This document shows, in pieces, positions 6,647-13,417 of a stretch of DNA of 14,258 nucleotides (position 1 is the stretch's first letter; each line of letters begins with the position of its first letter). The stretch spans positions 1-14,258 of the forward strand of contig JAFGIT010000404.1 in NCBI GenBank assembly GCA_016929465.1, read 5' to 3'. This DNA is from JAFGIT01 sp016929465 [NCBI: Candidatus Coatesbacteria bacterium]. GTDB lineage: Bacteria; B130-G9. Both the position numbers and the translations under genes were made by a program. The notes below the pieces were generated by a model. It worked only from the letters and a program-made list of their open reading frames with translations. It did not search any database and was not told the DNA's origin.

Positions 6647-8814
6647 TACTCAGCCCACCAATTCGATATGTCCTCCAGCTGCCTCTTCACCTCTATCTCA
6701 GTTTGAAGAAGCGCTTGCGCCTCTTGGTAGAGGTCGTCGCTGTCGGCCTTTTCGCATTCCTTCAGTATCTTTAGCGCCTCATCCGACTTGCCCTGCTTGG
6801 ACCTCAAATCGGCCAGCAAGTGACAGCTCTGGCTCCTGAGCGGCGAGCTATCGCATTCATCCATGATTTGCTTCAGGATGAGCGCTGCATCATCTGTCTC
6901 ATTCAGCGATAGCATGCACTTGGCCTTCTCGACAAATGCACTGGTTGCGAGGTATGACGCGCAGTCCAGCAGCTTAAGCGATGAGCCGGAGTCATTAGCC
7001 ACGTCATCATGAGAGCCCATTAGAGCCTCCCTGATTGCCTCTCGATGCTCGAGATTGTATTGGATATAGCGATCGTACGCCTCCTTGGCTCGGGTGAAAT
7101 CACCGGACTCCGATAGACGAAGCCCGACGCGGAAGTCAAGGCAAGACAGGTATCTCGGAATAGAGTACTCCTCCGGAAGTCGCGAGTAGTATTGTAGCGC
7201 GTCTTCTGTCTTGCCCTGTTTGAGGAGAAGGTCGATCAATCTCACCATCGCGGCGAATGAGACCTCGTCAATCTTGCCCATGGAAAGGCTCTTGAGCTCC
7301 GACATCGTATTCTCAGGCTTTCCATCTGTCTGCATGTCGAGCGCGAGAAGAAGCCTCGCAAGACGGCGGTCGTCCGGGTCTATGAATTTCTCGTCCGTCG
7401 CCATCAATTCCTCCGCGCTGCGGCTGTAGTTCATGATGCCGTAATAAAGCCTGCCAGCCAGGAAGCGAGCCTGTGAGAGGTGAGAGCGCTTCCTGATCTC
7501 ATTCTTGCGCTCCTCGAATGCCATCGCGCCGTCGAAATACTCGTCTTCGTTCAGATATGTCCGAAGCAAGCCCAGGATCGCATCGTCTCTCAGATCGAGC
7601 ATCTCGTTCATGTATTTGCTTTGGTCGAAGGCCAAAAAGAACCAGTCGATATACTTGAGTGAGTTCGCGAATGCTCTCTCATTAAGATAGTGCCGGGAGA
7701 GCCTTAGTGAGGCCACCATGGCCTGGTCAGTGTGTGGTGCCTGCTCCACTATCCGCTCGTAGAGAGTGATGAAATCGTCGTCCGAGAGCTTCACGCCGCT
7801 CTCCTGCTGAAGCTCCGCCAGGCGGAGCATGGCTTCCGCTCTGGTATTGGGATTTTTCGAATTCATGACGCTTGTGAGGACCGCTCCAGCGCCCTTGAAA
7901 TCCTTCAGCGTTATCAGGCTCTCGGCAAGGATTAGCATCGCGTTGTCATTGCGAGGGTCCTCGGGGAATATATTGATGAAGCGGAAGAGCTGCTCGACGG
8001 CTTGCTTGTGTTCTCCAAGCGATGCGTATGCGCTGCCTCGATAGAACAGGACGTCCGCGTCCATCAAACAGCGATAGAGGTTTCGCTGACAGGCAAGCTC
8101 ATACCATTTGATCGCCAGGTCGTGCTTGTCGAGAAGCTCACTTATTCGCGCTATTCGGAAGGTCGAGTCCTCCACCTTGTCGATGGGCTGGCGGAAATAC
8201 TCAATTACCTTGTAGTATCGCTTCTGGGCCTCCAGATACTTCTGAGCTCTCTCCATGATCCGCCCGAGGTAATATTCCGACTCCGATGCGAATGCGCCCT
8301 CCGGAAAGCGCTTCAGCAGTGCGTTGAACTTTGGCTCTGCTTCAAAATAATCCTCTGCCTCGAAGAGGGACAGACCCCAGAGGTAATAATCCTCCTCCAG
8401 TAGGGGTGAACTGCTGTAGGACTTCTCGAAATTCTCGAAGAACTTAATCGCCTCCCGTCGAAGCTCTGCCGACGAGATCGCTCTTGCGGCAGCCAGGTAT
8501 GCCTTGCCGGCGAGAAGCGCCGCCTCGGGCCAGTATTCCTTGGCCTCCTCATCGAGCAAAACCGTCTCGAAGAGGTCTGCGGCTTCGAGATACAAGCCGT
8601 CGGACAAGAACTTCTTGCCATCAGCCATATAGGCCATCGAGCCTGTCAGGGATGTCTCCGCAGTCCCCTCTGTGGCACTACCATCCTGTGAAGTCAATGG
8701 ATCGGCCTTTATATGGCCGTCCTGCGCCAGAAGCAGAAAAAGCATGGCGGCAGTGACTGCCACCAGACGGGGCCACACAGGATCGCGACGGAACTCAGTC
8801 CGAGAGGCGATCAT
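6646..8814 (-). CDS. Large exported TPR-repeat protein
   Basis: The product has 722 residues from ATG 8814. A TTG at 8826, overlapping the previous stop, would add four; neither start has a good Shine-Dalgarno, so re-initiation after the lipoprotein gene is likely. The N-terminus is basic followed by a hydrophobic segment (RLVAVTAAMLFLLLAQDG), consistent with a signal peptide or membrane anchor. The rest is helical with many tetratricopeptide-like repeats, for example LYLEAADLFETVLLDE, SEYYLGRIMERAQKYLEAQK, DLAIKWYELACQR, EHKQAVEQLFRFINIFPEDP and GKSDEALKILKECEKADSDD. The early repeats resemble BamD/YbgF-type envelope TPRs, a resemblance of pattern only. No enzymatic motif is visible, so it is probably a periplasmic or outer-membrane scaffold. 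It sits between a lipoprotein and a membrane-anchored protein with overlapping junctions. Confidence 0.8.
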   Translation of the reverse strand: MIASRTEFRRDPVWPRLVAVTAAMLFLLLAQDGHIKADPLTSQDGSATEGTAETSLTGSMAYMADGKKFLSDGLYLEAADLFETVLLDEEAKEYWPEAALLAGKAYLAAARAISSAELRREAIKFFENFEKSYSSSPLLEEDYYLWGLSLFEAEDYFEAEPKFNALLKRFPEGAFASESEYYLGRIMERAQKYLEAQKRYYKVIEYFRQPIDKVEDSTFRIARISELLDKHDLAIKWYELACQRNLYRCLMDADVLFYRGSAYASLGEHKQAVEQLFRFINIFPEDPRNDNAMLILAESLITLKDFKGAGAVLTSVMNSKNPNTRAEAMLRLAELQQESGVKLSDDDFITLYERIVEQAPHTDQAMVASLRLSRHYLNERAFANSLKYIDWFFLAFDQSKYMNEMLDLRDDAILGLLRTYLNEDEYFDGAMAFEERKNEIRKRSHLSQARFLAGRLYYGIMNYSRSAEELMATDEKFIDPDDRRLARLLLALDMQTDGKPENTMSELKSLSMGKIDEVSFAAMVRLIDLLLKQGKTEDALQYYSRLPEEYSIPRYLSCLDFRVGLRLSESGDFTRAKEAYDRYIQYNLEHREAIREALMGSHDDVANDSGSSLKLLDCASYLATSAFVEKAKCMLSLNETDDAALILKQIMDECDSSPLRSQSCHLLADLRSKQGKSDEALKILKECEKADSDDLYQEAQALLQTEIEVKRQLEDISNWWAE

Positions 8815-8822
8815 GACTTGGC

Positions 8823-9485
8823 TCAATTCTGTTCTTGTTGTTCATCACACTGCCGACCCAAGTCTCCATTCAGAACGTGCAAAACAACCGCCTTTACAGT
8901 CTCGACCGTCTCATCCAGCAGTTCCAGCTCGCCCTCGGGCGGACTGGACCGTCCGGAGTAGGAGAGCCCCTTGGTGCTCTTCGCCCACGCCCTGATCGAG
9001 CCCGCTCTCTTACCCGTCGAGAGGTCAATCAGAACGGCCTCCATCTCGAATTTGCTCGGGATTATATGACCGTGGATCGAGTGGCGTATGACACCATGAA
9101 GCGCCAAATGCCCGCCAATCACTTTTCTGAGCGACCGGAAGTCGGATGCGCTCCTGGGTGCTTTCCAGGGGCCGTCATAGGAGGCTTTCCAGAGTGAAAG
9201 CACATCAGAAGGGCTCAGCACGTTACTCATTTCCGATGACAAGGCCTTTGTAAGACGCTCCCCAGCGATTCTCGCCAGGCTTTCCGGCACATCTCTTTCG
9301 TAGTGGAACGGCAATATGGCAATGGTGGCTCGCGTGCCCAACTCTCTGCTGACCTCGCAAGGGGCTACGGTCGAATCGCAAAGCATTGTGGTTCGTCCGC
9401 CGCATCCCGTCAGCCAAATAACGGGCAACGCGGCAATCAGAGCTAGAGCGCTAAGTAGCTTCCCCTTTGCCATCGGTTCCCTCAT
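8823..9485 (-). CDS. Lipoprotein with CsgG/LpoB-like domain pattern
   Basis: The product has 220 residues. The signal peptide ends in a lipobox, LTGC (Cys 28), followed by Gly, so outer-membrane sorting is expected by the enterobacterial Lol rule. After Cys 28 comes RATIAILPFHYERDVPESLA, an amphipathic helix, a LSPSDVLSLW segment, IGGHLALHGVIRHSIHG and VLIDLSTGKRAGSIRAW. This order (strand-PF, helix, h-x-G-x-h strand, then a strand ending in STGK) resembles CsgG, LpoB and GNA1162-type lipoprotein domains; it is a pattern inference. The start at 9485 is supported by GGAGG (9493-9497) 7 nt upstream, inside the end of lapB, giving a 35-bp overlap. The stop overlaps the possible TTG start of the TPR gene. 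It is probably part of the same envelope assembly as the next two genes. Confidence 0.8.
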   Translation of the reverse strand: MREPMAKGKLLSALALIAALPVIWLTGCGGRTTMLCDSTVAPCEVSRELGTRATIAILPFHYERDVPESLARIAGERLTKALSSEMSNVLSPSDVLSLWKASYDGPWKAPRSASDFRSLRKVIGGHLALHGVIRHSIHGHIIPSKFEMEAVLIDLSTGKRAGSIRAWAKSTKGLSYSGRSSPPEGELELLDETVETVKAVVLHVLNGDLGRQCDEQQEQN

Positions 9486-10680
9486 TTTTTGGCCTCCGAA
9501 GCGCTCTACGCTTCTCTATTTCCTGAACAAAGGTGTCCCATTCCCGACATTGCGGACAGCGCCAGTGTACCTGCGTGTCCTTGAAGCCACATTTGCCACA
9601 GTAGTAGAAACTCGATTGGAGCTCCGGCAAAGCGCTCATCCTCTGCAGCACGTGCAACGCTTCCTCGTGCTTTCCCTCCTTGAGATATAGCTGCGATAGC
9701 TTTTGATACGCGACTGGCGAACCGGATGAGATCTCCAGTATCTTCTCGTATTCCTGCTTTGCCCGGTCCAATTGACCGGTGTCGAAGTAGTAGTCTCCGA
9801 GAGAGAGGCGTGTATTTATATCGTCCGGATTCTTAGCGAGCACTCTCTCGTATATCCCCTTGATATTCCGCACAGTATCCTGCTTGAGATAGACCTGCCT
9901 CAGTCTATCGAAAAGAAGAAAAGCAAGGTGCGGAAACGCGTCGATCGCTTCCTCCCAGGCCTGTTCTGCCTTTTTCAGTTCGCCCTGGGACATATAAACG
10001 TCCCCGAGATACATGGGAACCGAAATACACGTCGGATCCGTCTGCTTGGCCTTTTGAAGAAGGGCAATCGCCTCCTTGGGACGCTTAGCATTCATCGCCT
10101 CCGCGCGAGCCAACTCGGTCAGAAGATACGCGAGCAGCCTTGAACTCTTCGATTTAGTGATCTTGTCCAGCTCTATCTGGCACTCGTACGCCGCCTTCCA
10201 GTCTCGCATCTCCTCGTGTATCCGCACCAGACTTCCATAGCTCGGCGCGTGGTTTGGATCCTCTTTGATCGCCTTGTGGAATGCCGATGATGCTCTATCG
10301 AGAAGCCCTCCGCGAACGTAATCCTGGCCAAGGCTGAATAGGGCTCGGACCCGGTAGGAAGTGTCAAGATTGGGGCGTATCGAGACACTCTCGTGTATTC
10401 GAATCGCCCTGTCGATATTGCCCTGTTCACGATGAAGATTGCCGAGACTTATATACGCCGCGACATCGTCGGTGTTCTTCAGAGTGGCCTCTGTGAGCTC
10501 CTTGATTGCCAGGTCCCTTTGATCGTGAATCAGGAAGTCCAGACCCCTCAGATAGGAAATCTCAGGCGCCGGGGCAGACGTCGAACGCTTACGACGGCGC
10601 GAGCTGACATAGAGGGCCGCTATTATGACCAGGACTAATGGCAGAATTAAGTAGAAAAAAATATCCCATCCTGAATTCAT
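9451..10680 (-). CDS. lapB: LapB (YciM)-like TPR protein with C-terminal rubredoxin-type zinc domain
   Basis: The product has 409 residues (about 389 in E. coli). One N-terminal membrane helix (about 5-24) is followed by basic SRRRKR, then YLRGLDFLIHDQRDLAIKEL, the characteristic LapB start of the first TPR. TPRs run to about 355. The C-terminus carries C361-GK-C364 and C375-PQ-C378 with tryptophans on both sides, the rubredoxin-like metal knuckles of LapB. In E. coli LapB is an inner-membrane protein facing the cytoplasm that directs FtsH to degrade LpxC and so sets lipid A synthesis. That role here is inferred from domain order. It follows the kdsC-like gene by 25 bp, with GGGAG 9 nt before the ATG, and overlaps the lipoprotein gene. 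Pairing with a Kdo enzyme fits LPS control. Confidence 0.87.
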   Translation of the reverse strand: MNSGWDIFFYLILPLVLVIIAALYVSSRRRKRSTSAPAPEISYLRGLDFLIHDQRDLAIKELTEATLKNTDDVAAYISLGNLHREQGNIDRAIRIHESVSIRPNLDTSYRVRALFSLGQDYVRGGLLDRASSAFHKAIKEDPNHAPSYGSLVRIHEEMRDWKAAYECQIELDKITKSKSSRLLAYLLTELARAEAMNAKRPKEAIALLQKAKQTDPTCISVPMYLGDVYMSQGELKKAEQAWEEAIDAFPHLAFLLFDRLRQVYLKQDTVRNIKGIYERVLAKNPDDINTRLSLGDYYFDTGQLDRAKQEYEKILEISSGSPVAYQKLSQLYLKEGKHEEALHVLQRMSALPELQSSFYYCGKCGFKDTQVHWRCPQCREWDTFVQEIEKRRALRRPKNEGTDGKGEAT

Positions 10681-10705
10681 TGGTAATTACTCCCGACAAT
10701 GCTGC

Positions 10706-11251
10706 TTATTGCATCGAGCGATAATATTCGACTATGGCGTCCCATTTATCCTGCGCCTTCAAGATCATCTCGCATACTTCCCGAACTGCGCCATTTCCAC
10801 CCTTGCAGTCAGTGACGAAATCCGCCGCTTCGATAACCTCGGGAACCGCATCTGCAACCGCTACAGATATGCCCACACGAGCCATAATTCCGAGGTCTAG
10901 AAGATCGTCTCCCATATAGAGCGCCTCTTCGGGCAGCAGGTTCTGCGACCTAAGTATTTGGGAAAGGACCGAGACCTTATTCGTCACTTTGCGGTGTACA
11001 ATCGAGATGTTGAGGTCCTGAGCACGAAACGAGACTGCCTTGTTATCCTTCCCAGTGATGATCCCCACGTTCAGACCACCACGCATCAGGTAACGTATCC
11101 CGCTCCCATCCTTGACATCGAAGGGAAGATGAATATCGCCGTTATTGCTTATATAGAATTTCCCATTTGTCAGCACCCCATCGACATCCAACAGGAGCAG
11201 TCTGATCCTCTTGAGTTTTGAAGTCAATTCGTCGGAAATCACACTCACCAT
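10706..11251 (-). CDS. kdsC: KdsC-like HAD phosphatase (3-deoxy-D-manno-octulosonate 8-phosphate phosphatase family)
   Basis: The product has 181 residues, right for the capless HAD subfamily of KdsC. Motif I is LLLLDVDGVLT (nucleophile Asp 22, acid/base Asp 24). ITGKDN is motif II, Lys 92 the motif III lysine, and YMGDDLLDLG (Asp 115, 116, 119) motif IV. The C-terminal segment ADAVPEVIEAADFVTDCKGG then GNGAVREVCEMIL is the typical KdsC tail. KdsC releases phosphate from Kdo 8-phosphate before CMP-Kdo formation in the cytoplasm. Two departures are TGK where TGR is usual, and HRKVTNK where a QG-containing loop normally precedes the lysine, so a related sialic-acid-type phosphatase is possible. 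It is first in the eight-gene cluster, about 55 bp after a near-consensus promoter. Confidence 0.82.
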   Translation of the reverse strand: MVSVISDELTSKLKRIRLLLLDVDGVLTNGKFYISNNGDIHLPFDVKDGSGIRYLMRGGLNVGIITGKDNKAVSFRAQDLNISIVHRKVTNKVSVLSQILRSQNLLPEEALYMGDDLLDLGIMARVGISVAVADAVPEVIEAADFVTDCKGGNGAVREVCEMILKAQDKWDAIVEYYRSMQ

Positions 11252-11510
11252 CGTCGCCCATCCTCAGCTGCCTAAAAAATTGGTATCAGCAAGCACACCT
11301 ATCAGTAACAAATGATAGCGCAGCGGCCCCGCCGTGTCAAACAGACGGGCGTTTTATGCGAATTCTGGAGGAGACTCTCTTCGCCCTAAATAACGTCGCT
11401 GGAGGCCCAGCCAATTCGGAACGCATGCAAAGCATCACAGTCCGCAGGACCCAGATCTCTCAGAGAGCCAGGCGATTGCAGTCTCAATCACGAGGATGCT
11501 TGCACGTTGC
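11252..11510. other. Intergenic region upstream of the kdsC-like gene
   Basis: It separates the beta-helix gene from the kdsC-like gene, both on the minus strand. It contains the promoter at 11312-11340. Small inverted repeats occur on the minus strand just after the beta-helix stop (TCTCT-G-AGAGA and GTCC-TGC-GGAC), but none has a T-tract, so no clear intrinsic terminator was found. No gene or RNA recognised. Confidence 0.6.
11312..11340 (-). promoter_or_regulatory. Near-consensus sigma70 promoter of the kdsC-lapB cluster
   Basis: Read on the minus strand, TTGACA (11340-11335, six of six) is followed by exactly 17 bp and then TATCAT (11317-11312, five of six). Transcription would start near 11305, giving a leader of about 50 nt before the kdsC-like ATG at 11251. 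This is the best promoter in the window. With tight gene spacing downstream, it is the likely main promoter for up to eight genes. Confidence 0.75.
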
Positions 11511-13157
11511 TCAATCGTTGCTGACCCTGAACCAGAGCTCTGAAATCGGAGAGATTATCTCGAACGTCCCGCTATTCGTGAACGCGGCCAGCATCTTGTA
11601 ATTCGCCTGGGGTATCGCCTCGCCAATGATCTCCAACACATCTATAGTCTCAATGTCGTTGGCGCCGAGGAAATAGGAAACAGGATTGAAGCCCGGCACC
11701 CAGTTAGGATATGAGAAGAACGTCGGTGAGCCCTCAATGAAGGCTATGATGTGAAGATCGACGGTAATGGCCTCGGGTTGATTGTTCGTGAGCACTGCAG
11801 TGATGGCGACCGTCTCGTCCGTATCATATATCTGCTCATCGCTCTCGAGCATCACGAGCGGAGCCTTCATGGGGCCGGCATCACCGGCATATTCACCGCC
11901 ATATATCCCGATATTGTCGGTCCAGCAGGGCGAATTGGCGGGCCAATCCGACGATGTGGACTGGAGATTCACGTCGTCAACGAAGAACCTGTCTCCGGGC
12001 TCGGTGTAGTCCTCGGTGCTGCCGCACTTGTATAGCGTCTTTGGGGCGGCCTCGGTTGTATCCACAGCAACCGTGATAGAGGTTCTCGTATTCGATAGAA
12101 CCTCGAAGGTCCTGAACTGGCCGCCGTAGATCATATACATCCCGCTCGTATTCGGGACCAGGTCCAGACCGACCAGTGAATTGGTCTTCCACTGTGCCCC
12201 TGTGCAATAAAGAGTGTCGTAATCAGTGCCGCCGATGGATGAGACGAAACCGGTCCCAACCATCAGAGGGTCGCTCTGAATATCGCCGGATCCGGGGGAG
12301 ATGCCGTCATAGTCGGCTTCTCGATTCGAACCGACGCAGTTGTGGGATAGGGTCGGCGTGGCTGCGTGGCTGAAGACTCCGGTCAAGTTGTCGCTAATGA
12401 TATTGTATTCGATCACCGGCGACGAATCGAAGATGCTGACGCCGCGCTCATAGTGGCCGACTATCGCGTTATGCCGCACTGTACAATTGGAGCCGCTCGT
12501 TATGACGACCCCGTCATAGAGGCTGTTCAAGACCTTGTTGCTGTATAGCTCGGCATTCGAGCCAATCATATATACGCCATGCTCGAAGTCCGCGATCTTG
12601 TTGTTGTGAACCAATGGCGAGGTATATTCAGCCCATATCCCGACATATCTCCCCGTGATCTTGTTGTTGTATATGTGCGGCGTGCCAGAGCCCTTCGTCA
12701 CGACGCACATATAAACCGCCTCGATCGTGTTGTTGAATATCTCCGGGGATGTATCCTGCGATCTGATGCCGACGTATCTGCTCTGGATGTAGTTGTCCTC
12801 GATAACTACGCCGGCGCCGATACAGTCTATGCCGATGATCCCCTCAACAATCGAAAAACCGGCTATCCTGCAGCCTGAATTAGCCTTAATCGCGATGGCG
12901 TCCGCCTCGGCATCGATCGTCGTGCTAAGACGCCCCTCGCCCAGAAGCGTAAGCCCCTCTTTCATCACGATTGTCTCTTTATATGTGCCTCTTGCGACGC
13001 AGATAACGTCTCCGTAAGAAGCATCATCCACCGCTTCGTTTATGGTCCGGTACTCCGAACCGACGAAAAGCGTATTGGCCATAGCGCATGGAGCGATGGC
13101 GCAAAGCACGATGGACTGGATGAAGAAAAACAGGCCGAATACCTTGCCGAATCTCAT
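11511..13157 (-). CDS. Secreted right-handed beta-helix protein with inserted module and C-terminal Ig-like domain
   Basis: The product has 548 residues from ATG 13157; a TTG five codons upstream is rejected because GGGGAG lies between it and the ATG at ideal spacing. Signal peptide about 1-27 (cleavage after CAMA). Residues 35-80 (YRTINEAVDDASYGDVICVA, then GTYKETI and LTLLGEG) form the usual cap of NosD/DUF1565-type parallel beta-helices. Residues about 95-280 hold repeats of roughly 22-24 residues with the pattern GV...(S)SP.I.NN.I. After GDIQSDPLMV a module of about 85 residues interrupts the usual end, which resumes as STSSDWPANSPCWTDNIGIY. The last 115 residues (from PLVMLESDEQIYDTDETVAI) look like an Ig-like domain. 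Such proteins bind or cleave polysaccharides; no catalytic residues are identified. It is exported, probably to the surface or medium. Confidence 0.82.
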   Translation of the reverse strand: MRFGKVFGLFFFIQSIVLCAIAPCAMANTLFVGSEYRTINEAVDDASYGDVICVARGTYKETIVMKEGLTLLGEGRLSTTIDAEADAIAIKANSGCRIAGFSIVEGIIGIDCIGAGVVIEDNYIQSRYVGIRSQDTSPEIFNNTIEAVYMCVVTKGSGTPHIYNNKITGRYVGIWAEYTSPLVHNNKIADFEHGVYMIGSNAELYSNKVLNSLYDGVVITSGSNCTVRHNAIVGHYERGVSIFDSSPVIEYNIISDNLTGVFSHAATPTLSHNCVGSNREADYDGISPGSGDIQSDPLMVGTGFVSSIGGTDYDTLYCTGAQWKTNSLVGLDLVPNTSGMYMIYGGQFRTFEVLSNTRTSITVAVDTTEAAPKTLYKCGSTEDYTEPGDRFFVDDVNLQSTSSDWPANSPCWTDNIGIYGGEYAGDAGPMKAPLVMLESDEQIYDTDETVAITAVLTNNQPEAITVDLHIIAFIEGSPTFFSYPNWVPGFNPVSYFLGANDIETIDVLEIIGEAIPQANYKMLAAFTNSGTFEIISPISELWFRVSND

Positions 13158-13164
13158 GGAAACT

Positions 13165-13170
13165 CTCCCC
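13165..13170 (-). promoter_or_regulatory. Ribosome binding site deciding the beta-helix start
   Basis: GGGGAG on the minus strand ends 7 nt before ATG 13157. It lies inside the five codons that would follow the upstream TTG at 13172, so it argues for the ATG. Confidence 0.65.
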
Positions 13171-13188
13171 AAGATATTAAGTTATCGT

Positions 13189-13217
13189 ATCAAATCGACT
13201 CGTGCCCCGAATGGCAA
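13189..13217 (-). promoter_or_regulatory. Candidate sigma70 promoter of the beta-helix gene
   Basis: On the minus strand TTGCCA (13217-13212, five of six) is followed by 17 bp and TTTGAT (13194-13189, four of six), giving a leader of about 25 nt that still includes the ribosome binding site. Plausible but not strong. Confidence 0.35.
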
Positions 13218-13417
13218 GCATCAATTAATCGAAGATAGCAAAATGCGAAAGGTGATACAAGTGCTCCAGAGTAGTCTGGTCCTCACGGAGTCGTCGAATC
13301 AAGTGGCGAATCCCTCGGGGGCGAATGCAGCCTCTTGCGAATCGTGCCATCGGCTGTAGATTCTCGTCATATTGCATCGTCCTTGGTGCACATGAATTGC
13401 CATAGAATTATCTATCA

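Larger units (their letters stand above)
13158..13417. other. Divergent intergenic region between beta-helix and glycerate kinase genes
   Basis: The region is 260 bp. It contains a candidate promoter for the beta-helix gene and a small inverted repeat, CCAGA-GTAG-TCTGG (13266-13279), without a T-tract. No convincing promoter for the plus-strand kinase and no gene was found. Confidence 0.5.

Noticed and set aside
8002-8403. 133-codon plus-strand open frame
   Set aside because: It is antisense to the TPR gene, whose repeat pattern continues unbroken through this stretch.
13158-13172. TTG at 13172 as start of the beta-helix protein
   Set aside because: The ribosome binding site GGGGAG lies inside these codons at ideal distance from ATG 13157, and the signal peptide begins properly at that ATG.
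13266-13279. Small hairpin CCAGA-GTAG-TCTGG
   Set aside because: A five-pair stem without a T-tract, lying between divergent genes where no terminator is needed.
13383-13408. TTGGTG and TAGAAT as a promoter for the glycerate kinase
   Set aside because: The spacing is only 14 bp and the start of transcription would fall almost on the start codon.
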